Shown here piece by piece: positions 39,173 through 47,566 of a stretch of DNA of 64,000 bases. Source of the stretch: CBDCWQ01 sp965223435 (lineage in GTDB: Bacteria; Myxococcota; Kuafuiibacteriia; Kuafuiibacteriales; Kuafuiibacteriaceae); NCBI GenBank assembly GCA_965223435.1, contig CBDCWQ010000021.1:682001-746000 (forward strand), in the 5' to 3' direction. A program made the position numbers and the translations under genes. The notes under the pieces were generated by a model. It was given only the letters and a program-made list of their open reading frames with translations, was not told the DNA's origin and searched no databases. How positions within the stretch are numbered: position 1 is the first letter of the stretch; every line of letters begins with the position of its first letter.

Positions 39173-39553
39173 ATGAAGCGGAGTGGCGTTCGCCTGTGCG
39201 ATGGTGCAAACATCGGAAACCTGGGTCAAAACAAGCGCTTGCGTGTGGCAGCGGTGATTCTCTGTGTGGCTCTGGTGCTGACCACCGTTCTCGTGAAAAC
39301 CGAGGTCGATCGCCTTTGGCGTCTTGTTTTGGTGCTGCCTTTCTTTTTTGCGTCGCTTGGAGCCTATCAGGGGCTCTACAAGGCCTGAGCGTTTAAATCC
39401 GCCAAGGGTTGGCGGGAAACGGACGACCGGGGCGATGAGCGAATCGCCCAACCTGAAGAAGCGAAGGCTGCCCGGCGTCGGGGGAACCTGGTGGTGGGGA
39501 ATGCCATTGTTTCCGCGCTGTTGGCAACCGGCGTGGTTCTTCTCATTCCCTAA
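39173..39553 (+). CDS. Small membrane protein with in-frame UGA: candidate selenoprotein
   Basis: The conventional reading stops at TGA 39386-39388, giving 71 residues with one clear helix and a second hydrophobic stretch (RLWRLVLVLPFFFASLGAYQ). The same frame stays open for another 54 codons to TAA at 39551 and encodes a plausible continuation: acidic-basic linker (WRETDDRGDERIAQPEEAK) and a further hydrophobic helix (NAIVSALLATGVVLLIP). A SECIS-like hairpin follows the TGA at the right distance. From memory, related small membrane proteins have a conserved Cys where this TGA lies. If read as selenocysteine the protein is 126 residues with Sec72. Alternatives are a nonsense mutation or a truly 71-residue protein. 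Function unknown. Confidence 0.55.
39399..39415 (+). promoter_or_regulatory. SECIS-like hairpin downstream of in-frame UGA
   Basis: CCGCCA, loop AGGGT, TGGCGG: a perfect 6-bp stem extended by one G-T pair. The loop begins 17 bases after the TGA and has G in its second position, as in bacterial SECIS elements. Confidence 0.5.
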
Positions 39554-39667
39554 ACGACGTCGCCCCAATTCTTAGGTCGCATGCGGTCCAAAGATCGGTT
39601 GTTTTTCCGGTGGATCTTTTTGGGGATAGCGCGCAAGCTGCCTTGGCCTACACGAGGTCCAACCCTG

Positions 39668-40402
39668 ATGCTGCGGTTTATGCCCAAGGCGCTTAGGTGC
39701 GCATTCGGATGTGCTGCTCTTTTGGCTGCGGTGGGCTGTCAGACGCCCTCTGGACGCGCCGATGGGCCGGGAGCCGTTTCCTCGAAGATGGCGGCGCCCT
39801 CACCTGGTTCGGTGCCCACGGTGCGCCCCGCGCCGTTTTCGGGCCCCGGTCTTTCCATGGTTGCGCCCGATTCCTCGTACCGTCAGCGTTTTTTGGCGTC
39901 ACTGCTTCGGCTGCTGCGCGCGCGCAAGGTCGATGAGCTAACCGGAGCAGGGTCAGGCCATCATTCGGTTCAGGTCTTGCGGATGGCGCCTAAAGTGAAG
40001 GGCTACATGCTGGTGACCAGCGTCGGCCAGCGGCCAACCCCGGGGTTGGTGTCCTCGGGTGCTTTGCCGGTCGAGCTCGTGGCCAGCAGCGACAGCTATA
40101 GTCCCAGAATCGCAGAAGTTTTGTTTTTGTTGGCCGGCGCCATGCGAAGGGCTGAGTCTCAGAACAAGCCGTGGCGCGCCTACGAAGCGATCGCGCTCCC
40201 CGAGCCGATTCACAATCTCCAGTTTTTTGACCTCCGGCCAGGCGGGGAGCTCCGCATGGACAACGGCCACGTTGTTTCGTTGCTTAAGGTGATCCCGCTG
40301 ACGCCCGAAGAGTTCGAGCGGCAGCGCCATTTCTCGCACGATGACGGTTTTGACCAGGCGGAACAAGAGGTCCTCGCGCGTTGGCGTCCGGTGTTTCCGT
40401 AA
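39668..40402 (+). CDS. Lipoprotein with suppressor-of-fused (SUFU)-like domain
   Basis: 244 residues from the ATG before the signal peptide LRFMPKALRCAFGCAALLAAVGC, whose lipobox ends at AVGC. After a Pro/Ser/Gly linker, residues about 75-244 show the bacterial SUFU domain order: VQVLRMAP, VELVASSDSYSPRIAEVLFLL, PWRAYEAIALPEPI, then VVSLLKVIPLTPEEFERQR. Bacterial SUFU domains are often immunity proteins against polymorphic toxins, but this one is exported and no toxin gene is adjacent. Upstream in-frame Met codons would spoil the signal peptide. Confidence 0.75.
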   Translation: MLRFMPKALRCAFGCAALLAAVGCQTPSGRADGPGAVSSKMAAPSPGSVPTVRPAPFSGPGLSMVAPDSSYRQRFLASLLRLLRARKVDELTGAGSGHHSVQVLRMAPKVKGYMLVTSVGQRPTPGLVSSGALPVELVASSDSYSPRIAEVLFLLAGAMRRAESQNKPWRAYEAIALPEPIHNLQFFDLRPGGELRMDNGHVVSLLKVIPLTPEEFERQRHFSHDDGFDQAEQEVLARWRPVFP

Positions 40403-40459
40403 CCACAGTTCCTATTCCGCTTGGCTTTCCCGCGGGCGACCGCTACAAATAGGGGTTCT

Positions 40460-41260
40460 ATGGACCTCAAACGAGTAGACCCTCCTGAAGCCAAGAAGCT
40501 GGTCGACGATGATGGATATCAGATCCTCGATGTTCGCTCTATGCCTGAGTATAGCGCCGGCCACCCTGAAGGCGCGTACAACGTGCCCTATTTGCACAAG
40601 ACGCCTCAGGGCATGATTCCCAACGCAGATTTCGCGCGTATCGTCCGGTTCTTGTTTCCTGACCCCGAAACCAAGATTGTCACTTCTTGCCAGATGGGGG
40701 GCCGCTCGGTGCGGGCGGCTGCGGAGCTCGGGAATCTCGGCTACAAAAATGTCGTTGATATGCGCGGTGGATTCGGAAGTGAACGAGATCCCACCGGGAC
40801 CGTGGTGCATGCCGGGTGGCAGGCGTCGAATCTCCCGGTCGCTTCCGGAGAGCCCGAGGGTCGAAGCTACAAGTCGATCAACAATCAGGCCAACCAAGCG
40901 CGCTCGCCCAAAGAAGAAGAATCGGTTTCCCCCGCAAGCGAGCCGACAGAGTCCGGGACCGAGGAAGGGTTCAATCGCTTTGCCAGCAGCAAGCGCACGG
41001 TCGACTGCATCCGGTTAAAACGGGCGCTGCCGGGACTCAAACGACGTCCGTTTCCGGGTGCGCTCGGCGAACGGATCTTCAAAGAGATTTCGGCCCTCGC
41101 CTGGGATGCCTGGATCGAACACTCAAAAATGATCATCAACGAGTACCGAATCAACACGGCCGACCGGGCAGCGATGAAGCTTTTGCAAGAGCAGTGCGAG
41201 GCTTTTTTCTACGGCGACGGCGCTGCTCGCCCCGAAGGTTACGTCCCGGGCGCGCCTTAG
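40460..41260 (+). CDS. Rhodanese domain fused to YggX-type Fe(II)-trafficking domain
   Basis: 266 residues from an ATG after AGGGG. Residues 1-125 form a single rhodanese domain (YQILDVRSMPEYSAGHPEGA, active-site loop TSCQMGGRS with the sulfur-carrying Cys, LGNLGYKNVVDMRGG). A charged linker of about 45 residues follows. Residues about 180-266 match YggX: RTVDCIRLKRALPGL, PFPGALGERIFKEISALAWD, WIEHSKMIINEYRIN, EGYVP, with the conserved Cys present. Rhodanese delivers persulfide sulfur and YggX is linked to iron supply and protection of Fe-S clusters, so the fusion plausibly couples both for cluster repair. Cytosolic; seems to stand alone. Confidence 0.9.
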   Translation: MDLKRVDPPEAKKLVDDDGYQILDVRSMPEYSAGHPEGAYNVPYLHKTPQGMIPNADFARIVRFLFPDPETKIVTSCQMGGRSVRAAAELGNLGYKNVVDMRGGFGSERDPTGTVVHAGWQASNLPVASGEPEGRSYKSINNQANQARSPKEEESVSPASEPTESGTEEGFNRFASSKRTVDCIRLKRALPGLKRRPFPGALGERIFKEISALAWDAWIEHSKMIINEYRINTADRAAMKLLQEQCEAFFYGDGAARPEGYVPGAP

Positions 41261-41568
41261 CGAGCTCGCTTGCTGGCGATGCTGACAAAGCTCGCCCGGA
41301 AATAGCGCGCGCATGAGCACGTCTGCGTTTACGAAACCCGTACACGACGACACGTGTGTGTGCGCCTGCTCGATTTCATGAAGCTTTTCGCCAAGATAAG
41401 AAACCGGTTTGAGACCCGTTCCAGTCCCTAGGCTCCCTTTTTTTGCAACCGCATTGGCTGTCGACGTGTGCGGCTTCGGTCACCCCTCGCATCATCTCCG
41501 ACAGCGGAGTTTTTCTCCGACACCGATCAGCAAGGCAAGGGCCGTTGGACCTCCGGCAGTCCGCTGCT
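41261..41568. other. 308-base gap between the YggX fusion and the barrel gene
   Basis: No gene is supported here. Its right end holds a short hairpin with a T-run (separate entry). A CTTTTTTTGC run near 41440 has no stem before it. Otherwise nothing is recognised. Confidence 0.5.
41496..41514 (+). terminator. Short Rho-independent terminator or attenuator candidate
   Basis: CTCCG, loop ACAG, CGGAG followed by TTTTT. The stem is only 5 bp. It lies 55 bases before the barrel gene start, so it could end upstream transcripts or attenuate the barrel gene. Confidence 0.4.
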
Positions 41569-42753
41569 ATGCTTTGTCTATCGAAATTGGTCATCTTCGG
41601 TGTTCTATTTCTCTCAGTCGGTCTCAGTGTACCGGCTCAGAGTCCAACTGCTACGAAACCCCGCGATCTGGTTGCCGATGGCCAAGACCGCCCTCGGGCT
41701 ACGTTGAAGGCGGTTGAGTCAGGGGCGAAGAGGCATGGTGTTTTGGGGGGGTATCCGTCCATTACATTGTCGGGAGACGATGGCGGCGATTCTCTGGCGG
41801 CTTCGTTGGCAGGCTCCAAGAGGCCTTTTCGTTTTGTGGTTCAGGGGCCCGGGACGGTCTCTCTAAGCGTGTGGAGGGTGCCGGGTGGTCAAAAATCCCA
41901 TTCCGACCACACTGGTTCCATGACCGTTTTAGAGAACGATGTGCTTCTCCGAGCGGTTGAGACTCAGTGCAACCCGTCTTCGAACCGTATCCTGAGTAAG
42001 GCAGACGACGACCGAGTCCTGTGCCAGCGTGAACGCTATGAGCTCGAAGTGAGTCAAAAATTGAGTCAGTTTGTTCTCGAGTTTTCGGACCAAGAAGTTG
42101 CAATTCGCTACAGTTTTGACCCCAAGCCCCGTCAAGAAGCACTTGATCTGACCCTTGAGGTGGAGGGTGAATCGTTCTCCGGGAGTGATTTAGAAGAGAA
42201 CACGGTCCTCACGATTATTCGGTCCAATCCAACACAACGTAAGCACCAACCGTATCATGCACTTGCACTCAAAGCTGGATATACCACGAATCTTGGAGCT
42301 GTCTCTTCGGCGTTGGTGCTTCTCGAATATACGCTCAGCCTTCGTTTTATCCATCCTAGCCTGAGCTTGGGGGTAGAAACCGGCTATTACGCCCAGGAGC
42401 TGCAACGCACACTCCAGGGCATCGGGGAGCGTGCGACCGTTTCGGTATGGGCGGTTCCCGTCATGGCGCGTGTTGGTTATCGATTTCAGTGGGCCCAGCA
42501 TTGGGGCGCGTATCTGGGCGCCAAGGTCGGTGCCCACCTGGTGAATGCGGACGTTTCGTCTCCCAGCATCAGTCCCTCTACGACCCGCGCATTTCACTTC
42601 GCTTTCGGGGCTTTCGGTGGTGGGGATGTGGCGCTTGGCCCGGGTCGAATTGTCTTGGAGCTTCGTTATACCCGGGCTCAAGTGGACGACTCAGTGATCA
42701 ACGGAAACTTGGCAGGCTTCGGAGCGGTTTTGGGGTATCAATTTGTTTTCTAG
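41569..42753 (+). CDS. Outer-membrane beta-barrel protein
   Basis: 394 residues; start set at the ATG that gives a good signal peptide (MLCLSKLVIFGVLFLSVGLS to VPAQ). Residues about 70-215 are a soluble N-terminal part. Residues about 225-394 show alternating hydrophobic strands with aromatic girdles (HALALKAGYTTN, LSLGVETGYYAQE, VMARVGYRFQWAQ, YLGAKVGAHL, VLELRYTRAQVDD) and end in GYQFVF, the C-terminal Phe expected of outer-membrane barrels. About eight strands suggest an OmpA/OmpW-size barrel. The next gene starts inside its end, so the two are co-translated. Confidence 0.78.
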   Translation: MLCLSKLVIFGVLFLSVGLSVPAQSPTATKPRDLVADGQDRPRATLKAVESGAKRHGVLGGYPSITLSGDDGGDSLAASLAGSKRPFRFVVQGPGTVSLSVWRVPGGQKSHSDHTGSMTVLENDVLLRAVETQCNPSSNRILSKADDDRVLCQRERYELEVSQKLSQFVLEFSDQEVAIRYSFDPKPRQEALDLTLEVEGESFSGSDLEENTVLTIIRSNPTQRKHQPYHALALKAGYTTNLGAVSSALVLLEYTLSLRFIHPSLSLGVETGYYAQELQRTLQGIGERATVSVWAVPVMARVGYRFQWAQHWGAYLGAKVGAHLVNADVSSPSISPSTTRAFHFAFGAFGGGDVALGPGRIVLELRYTRAQVDDSVINGNLAGFGAVLGYQFVF

Positions 42754-45436
42754 ACGGCTGGTTATCTTTTTGCTGCTGGCTCCAGCATGCAAAACACGTG
42801 CACCGGAGGCCCCCGTTGTTCAGTCGGTTGAACCTACGGTGGGCAACAATGCCGTTGAGACACATATTCGCATACGCGGAACGCGTTTTTTTGTCGAAGC
42901 CCGCTTCGACCTGGCCCAAGATGAGGAGGTTGCTGTCGTTTCGGATTTTTCGGTGACGCTTGGGTCTCAGCCTCTCGTCAACGTCCGATTCGAAAACGCC
43001 AATGAGCTGACCGCCACTGTTCCCGCCGGCCTGCGACCCGGAACCTACCCTCTCACTGTCACCGCGCCCTCGGGGAAGACCGGAACGCTGGATTCGGCCT
43101 TTACGGTGACCGAGTCCCCGTTGATCATCGCCTCATTCTTGGTTTCACCCTCCGCTCTGAGTGTTGGGCAGCTCGTGAACTTGTCGGTTGTGGTCCAGAA
43201 CGTCGGTCAGACCGATGTGGTCTCCGCTTCTGTTCCGCCCCCTATTGCGCTCGGAGCGTTTGCGAGTCCGCAGGATGGCACCAGGCCCAATCCGGTACCG
43301 CTGCCGGCGGGGGCCCAGCACGCTTTCGAATGGACGTACATTGCCGGGGGCACTGGCGAGCTGAGCTTCTCCGCCATCGCCCGCGGGACGACCTCCTCCA
43401 CCACCACTGTCACCACATCGCCACCGAAAACTTCCAATGCGGTGGTGGTTAGAGCGCCAGGAAAGCCACGGGTCGCACTGTCGGCAACGCCCGCGGTCCT
43501 CACTGAGGGGCAACCCATCACCGTGACCATGCAGGTTTTTAACGATGGCGCTGTAGCCCTCGAAGATGTGACGCCTCGGGACCTCAGGGTCGATGCATCC
43601 GGCACTTTAGGGCAGACGCAGGGTGGTCCGGTGCCCTCCTTCATTCCGCGTCTCGAGCCCGGTGCTCAGGGCGTTTTCAATTGGACCTATAGCACCCGAG
43701 CGGGCAGCGCGGGGACGGTGACATTTACCGCCGGCCTGACCGCGAAGGACGCGTTGAGCAACATCGAGCAAGTTGCTGCACCCAATTCTTCTTCGGCTCT
43801 GGCCATCCAGACTCCGCCTGCGCTTAGACTCCGGGTTTCGGCCCCCGCCAGCGTTGGCCAAGGCCAATCTGGTGTCCTTGTCCGAGTCACCGTCACCAAC
43901 AGTGGGCAGGCCGATGCGGTGTTGGGCGTAGACAGTGCAGAAATCCAGATTACACCCCAGGCAACAAACTTCGACATCACGCGGGTGGATAACATCGACC
44001 GCGTTCCGGGTGGCCAAATCCGTACCTTGACCTTTCGTGTGGACGTTGGCGGCGCGGCGCCCCAGGAAGCGTATACGGTCGATGCACAAGTGGTTGCTCA
44101 GGACGCAAATACTGGCAATGATGTCTCTGTCCTCTACGGTGACCCAGCGACGACCAATAGTCGTTGGGTCGTGGTTGGACCAGATGTACCGGCCTCTCTT
44201 GCGGTCGCCTTCGAGATCAACGCACCTCAGGGCGCTCGGGACGGAGGCCTTTCCACGGATCAGTCCTTTACAATGGTTGCGGTCGTCGAGAACAGTGGGT
44301 CTTGCAACGTTGATGCAACCGGAGAGATCACGTTTGATCTCGGGCAGACGGCAGTTACGACTACGGGCGCGCTGACACGAACGCTTGTTGTGGGTCGTTC
44401 CGAAGTCCTCAGTTTGCGGGCACCAAACATGGCGACGGCTTCTGATTCGATCACCGTGACCATCACCGGTGTTCCCACGGACCTTTGTTCTTCGATGCCA
44501 GCTGCGGTCGTTGCGGGGACTCGCACCGTTCAGATCGAGACGGTCAAGGCGTCGGACCTATCGATTTCGGCCAGAATAGCGAGCCCGGACGACGCCAAAG
44601 ATGGCGAAGTATTTGCGGGTGATACCTTTAACGTCGAGGTCGAAGTCATCAACCTTGGGACGGCGGCCGCCCTGGGCGGTGGTGACATCAGCGTCGATCT
44701 CGGTGACACGGGTTTGTCCTTGTTGGCACCACAAAGCCTATCGGTTCCCTTTGTAGTGAATACTCCAGTTTTGTTTTCTTTTCGGGCGCCCGATGTCGCA
44801 ACTTCGAGTGCCTCGGTGACGGCGTCCATTTCGACCAGGCCGGTGGACGAGAACTCGGGACTCCCTGCTCAAACACAGGGCCCCGCGCGCATTTCTTTGG
44901 AGACCATTGTCCAATGTGGGAAAGACTGCAGTGCTTGTGGTACCGGTTGCTGTGGTGAAAGCTGTTCGGGCTTTTTTTGTGAACTCAGCTGCCAAGACGC
45001 TTGCAATTGTTCCTATGATTGCTCCGGGGCAACCAACTGCGGGGGCTATTGCGAAGCAGTCAGCAACTGTGCGATCGATTGCACGAAGGTAGAAGGGGTA
45101 TGCGGCCCGCGGTGCGACGATGCTTCGGTATGCAGTGTAGATTGTACTGACGCTTCGAGTTGTAGACCACAGTGCAGAGAGGATGCAAACTGTACCTTTG
45201 ACTGCACCGAAACCGATGAATGTCATCCGGTTTGTAGCAATCGGTCCACCTGCCGAATTGAATGCAAGGGCTCGTCGGATTGCCGACCCGAGTGCAGAAG
45301 ATCCGCGGGATGCATCCTCGACTGTACAGGCGCAAAGGGCAAGTGCGAATTCGACGAGTGTGGCCGGGGCGGTGAAATGTCTTGTGCTGCAGATCCCAAT
45401 ATCATTGTGTGCAATGCAGACTGCCCTGAGTTGTGA
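42743..45436 (+). CDS. Lipoprotein with TIG, CARDB-like repeats and Cys-rich repeat tail
   Basis: 897 residues from a TTG that overlaps the barrel gene by 11 bases and is the only start that keeps the lipobox LLLAPAC (Cys16). Residues about 25-120 are an IPT/TIG-like domain (VVQSVEPTVGNNAVETHIRIRG). Residues about 125-735 hold four to five CARDB-like beta domains with V-N-x-G cores (VVVQNVGQTD, VFNDGAVAL, TVTNSGQAD, VENSGSCN, VINLGTAAA). Residues 745-897 are a cysteine-dense tail with pairs spaced C-x3-C-x5-C (for example CRPQCREDANCTFDC), likely disulfide-bonded outside the cell. Probably a surface adhesin or stalk acting with the barrel. The 3' end overlaps the convergent osmC-like gene by 35 bases. 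Confidence 0.78.
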   Translation: MFSRRLVIFLLLAPACKTRAPEAPVVQSVEPTVGNNAVETHIRIRGTRFFVEARFDLAQDEEVAVVSDFSVTLGSQPLVNVRFENANELTATVPAGLRPGTYPLTVTAPSGKTGTLDSAFTVTESPLIIASFLVSPSALSVGQLVNLSVVVQNVGQTDVVSASVPPPIALGAFASPQDGTRPNPVPLPAGAQHAFEWTYIAGGTGELSFSAIARGTTSSTTTVTTSPPKTSNAVVVRAPGKPRVALSATPAVLTEGQPITVTMQVFNDGAVALEDVTPRDLRVDASGTLGQTQGGPVPSFIPRLEPGAQGVFNWTYSTRAGSAGTVTFTAGLTAKDALSNIEQVAAPNSSSALAIQTPPALRLRVSAPASVGQGQSGVLVRVTVTNSGQADAVLGVDSAEIQITPQATNFDITRVDNIDRVPGGQIRTLTFRVDVGGAAPQEAYTVDAQVVAQDANTGNDVSVLYGDPATTNSRWVVVGPDVPASLAVAFEINAPQGARDGGLSTDQSFTMVAVVENSGSCNVDATGEITFDLGQTAVTTTGALTRTLVVGRSEVLSLRAPNMATASDSITVTITGVPTDLCSSMPAAVVAGTRTVQIETVKASDLSISARIASPDDAKDGEVFAGDTFNVEVEVINLGTAAALGGGDISVDLGDTGLSLLAPQSLSVPFVVNTPVLFSFRAPDVATSSASVTASISTRPVDENSGLPAQTQGPARISLETIVQCGKDCSACGTGCCGESCSGFFCELSCQDACNCSYDCSGATNCGGYCEAVSNCAIDCTKVEGVCGPRCDDASVCSVDCTDASSCRPQCREDANCTFDCTETDECHPVCSNRSTCRIECKGSSDCRPECRRSAGCILDCTGAKGKCEFDECGRGGEMSCAADPNIIVCNADCPEL

Positions 45437-45992
45437 TGGTTTCCACACGGACGCCAGCTCGCAGTGTCTGCATTACAACGCAGCAGTGATCGGTCATGGC
45501 GAGTAGCATTTGCATGGCTTCTGGAGGCGTTCCTTCGGCTGGCTGCGCTTCGACAGTGAGGGTCAACCGCTGGAAGCCAACCGGCACTTCCGAAGATACG
45601 CAGAGTGTTCCCCGTACATCCAACTCCGCTTTGACTGACACATGCAGGTGTTCTAAAACGATGCCAAGTCTGTCTGCGATGATTCGCATGGTGGAGTTGA
45701 AGCAGCCCGCCAGAGCCGCCGCCAGGTAATCTCCTGGATTGGGTCCGTCGTGTGCCCCTCCCACTGCGGAGTGAACAGACAGGGGCGCCACGATGGGCAG
45801 GGAGGTGCCAATGAGCAGTTCACCGTGTACGGGATCGGTCCGGTGGAGCGCGTCTTCCACGGTACACGCACCGTCGCGGATCCAGGCCGCCGAGGGGGCT
45901 TCTTTGTATAGGCGTATCAATGGCCGCTGGCGGGCGCGCATCATGCCCCCTTTTGGGGCTTGGGGTTCAGAATGGTTCGTGGGTGTGGTCAT
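45402..45992 (-). CDS. OsmC/Ohr-family peroxiredoxin-like protein
   Basis: 196 residues, ATG behind AAGGAAGA. It carries the OsmC core: GPNPGDYLAAALAGCFNST with the first redox Cys, and LLAMTDHCCVVMQTL with the second. Family members use the Cys pair to reduce organic hydroperoxides with lipoyl or dihydrolipoamide-type reductants. The N-terminal 40 residues are longer than in a minimal OsmC. Convergent to and overlapping the CARDB lipoprotein gene. Confidence 0.88.
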   Translation of the reverse strand: MTTPTNHSEPQAPKGGMMRARQRPLIRLYKEAPSAAWIRDGACTVEDALHRTDPVHGELLIGTSLPIVAPLSVHSAVGGAHDGPNPGDYLAAALAGCFNSTMRIIADRLGIVLEHLHVSVKAELDVRGTLCVSSEVPVGFQRLTLTVEAQPAEGTPPEAMQMLLAMTDHCCVVMQTLRAGVRVETITTQGSLHCTQ

Positions 45993-46095
45993 GGTCGGGT
46001 CTTCCTTTCAACCCTATGGGCGCTAGGACCGAACGCGCGATTCGCCAGGCCCGATCTAGCGGGAGGCGAGCGGGCTCTTCAAGGACGCCAGCGAG

Positions 46096-47493
46096 TCAAA
46101 GAGCTTCAGAAAGCGCCCATTCTACGGGGGGTTGAGGTGCGTAGGTGCAATAGAGACCGGTGCGAATACACCGGGTCAGGTGCTCCCCCAGCTCAGGATG
46201 AATCTCCGTGATTTTCTTGATGCTTGCCCGAATGCGGGCGGTGACAGCTTTGCGGGCGCGTTCTTTTGGGTCCCTTAAACCGCGTTTTCGGCCTCGAAAC
46301 CCGACCGCGGATCGCAGCTCTTTACTCAGGGTTTCCAGCTCGTCCTTATGGCGTTCTACGCGTTCCACGCGCCCCATGGCTTCTGCCTCTTGGATGGCGG
46401 ATTCGAGAGCATGAAGTCTTGCTTTGTATGCTTCGAGGGCCGCCTCATCCAAAACGGGGTCGGCCTCACCGAGCGCGATTCCTTCAGTGCCGGTGAAGAG
46501 CGTGCCTACGTGAATCTGTCGTCCGGGTTGGGAGAGCAGGAGCGCGAGATCTGCGAGGCCTCGGGCATTCTTGATATGCACCGAACGTCCCTCGAAGGTT
46601 GCTGTCCAAACATCACCGCATCTGTAGAGTGCATTTTCAGAACGCATGGGGGCTTCTGTTGCGCGGTTTTCTTGAGGCGCCGCATTCAGGAACCCAAGCA
46701 CCGCGTCTCGCACCGCGCCCACGTCTCCCCACCACGGGACGTGGGCGTTGCCCTCGAGGGTCTGAAATGCTGCGTTGGGCAGAGAGGCTGCGAGCACTCG
46801 TCCTGCGTCGTGGCGAACGGTTTGGTCTCCTTTACGGTGAAGGACCAGCGCAGGGGCCATGACTGTCGATGCGGTTGCTTCGACGTCTACGTCAAATGTC
46901 AGGGAGAGCAGCTCGGCGGCCATTTCTGGGCTCGCTGCGCGGCGATGCTGGCGGGTGACTCGTTTGACCTCGGTTTCCAACAGATCGGGGGCAAAGAGGT
47001 TGGTGATCGCGCGCGAACCCATCCCCCAGTGTGCGCGGACCAGACCTTGAATCGCATCTTTGATCTTCGTTGGGCCCACGTCTCGTCCGCGCAGAAAAGA
47101 GCCAAAGAAAATGAGTTTCGCTATGCGTTCCGGATGCTGAGCCGCGTATCCCAAAGCGGGTGGTCCAGCACAAGACACCGCAAAAAGAGAAAAGTGCTCC
47201 AGAGCCAGGTGGTCGATCAGGGCCGACAAGGTTGCGATTTCATCCTCGAGGACCACCGTATTCCGTCCGCGGTCGCTGAGCCCAGCGCCGGGGCGATCGT
47301 AGCGGATGACCGTATGGTGTGTTGCAAGGCCCCCAAAGAGGTCCCGAAATCCAGCGTCTTCCCAGTCTTCTTCAAGATGGCTGACCCACCAGGCCGGGCA
47401 GACCAGGGGTGGACCTGAGCCGTGCGTGGCGTAGGCCACGCGCTGTCCTCCGTTCAGATGAAAGAAACGAACACTGGGGCAGGCCAGGGTCAC
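46096..47493 (-). CDS. Alpha/beta-hydrolase fused to a regulator-type C-terminal domain
   Basis: 465 residues from a GTG without a strong ribosome-binding site. Residues 1-275 are an alpha/beta hydrolase: IRYDRPGAGLSDR, nucleophile region AVSCAGPPALGYA (Ser in A-V-S-C-A, a relaxed GxSxG), acid in HRKGDQTVR and base in GNAHVPWWGD. Residues about 295-465 match a helical domain best known at the end of large AAA or cyclase-type signalling ATPases: KNARGLADLALLLSQPGRQI, LDEAALEAYKARLHAL, ERARKAVTARIRASIKKI and HLTRCIRTGLYCTYAP. The fusion suggests a signal-responsive hydrolase or a regulator that uses the hydrolase fold as a sensor. Confidence 0.82.
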   Translation of the reverse strand: MTLACPSVRFFHLNGGQRVAYATHGSGPPLVCPAWWVSHLEEDWEDAGFRDLFGGLATHHTVIRYDRPGAGLSDRGRNTVVLEDEIATLSALIDHLALEHFSLFAVSCAGPPALGYAAQHPERIAKLIFFGSFLRGRDVGPTKIKDAIQGLVRAHWGMGSRAITNLFAPDLLETEVKRVTRQHRRAASPEMAAELLSLTFDVDVEATASTVMAPALVLHRKGDQTVRHDAGRVLAASLPNAAFQTLEGNAHVPWWGDVGAVRDAVLGFLNAAPQENRATEAPMRSENALYRCGDVWTATFEGRSVHIKNARGLADLALLLSQPGRQIHVGTLFTGTEGIALGEADPVLDEAALEAYKARLHALESAIQEAEAMGRVERVERHKDELETLSKELRSAVGFRGRKRGLRDPKERARKAVTARIRASIKKITEIHPELGEHLTRCIRTGLYCTYAPQPPVEWALSEAL

Positions 47494-47566
47494 AACGGAC
47501 TCGAACGTATGGGAAGCGTTTTTTGTTGTCCACCGGGTTTCATCCGTCGAGCTTCGATTCTGGTCT

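Noticed and set aside
46348..47418. 356-codon plus-strand frame opposite the hydrolase fusion
   Set aside because: Antisense shadow; the minus strand has the catalytic motifs.
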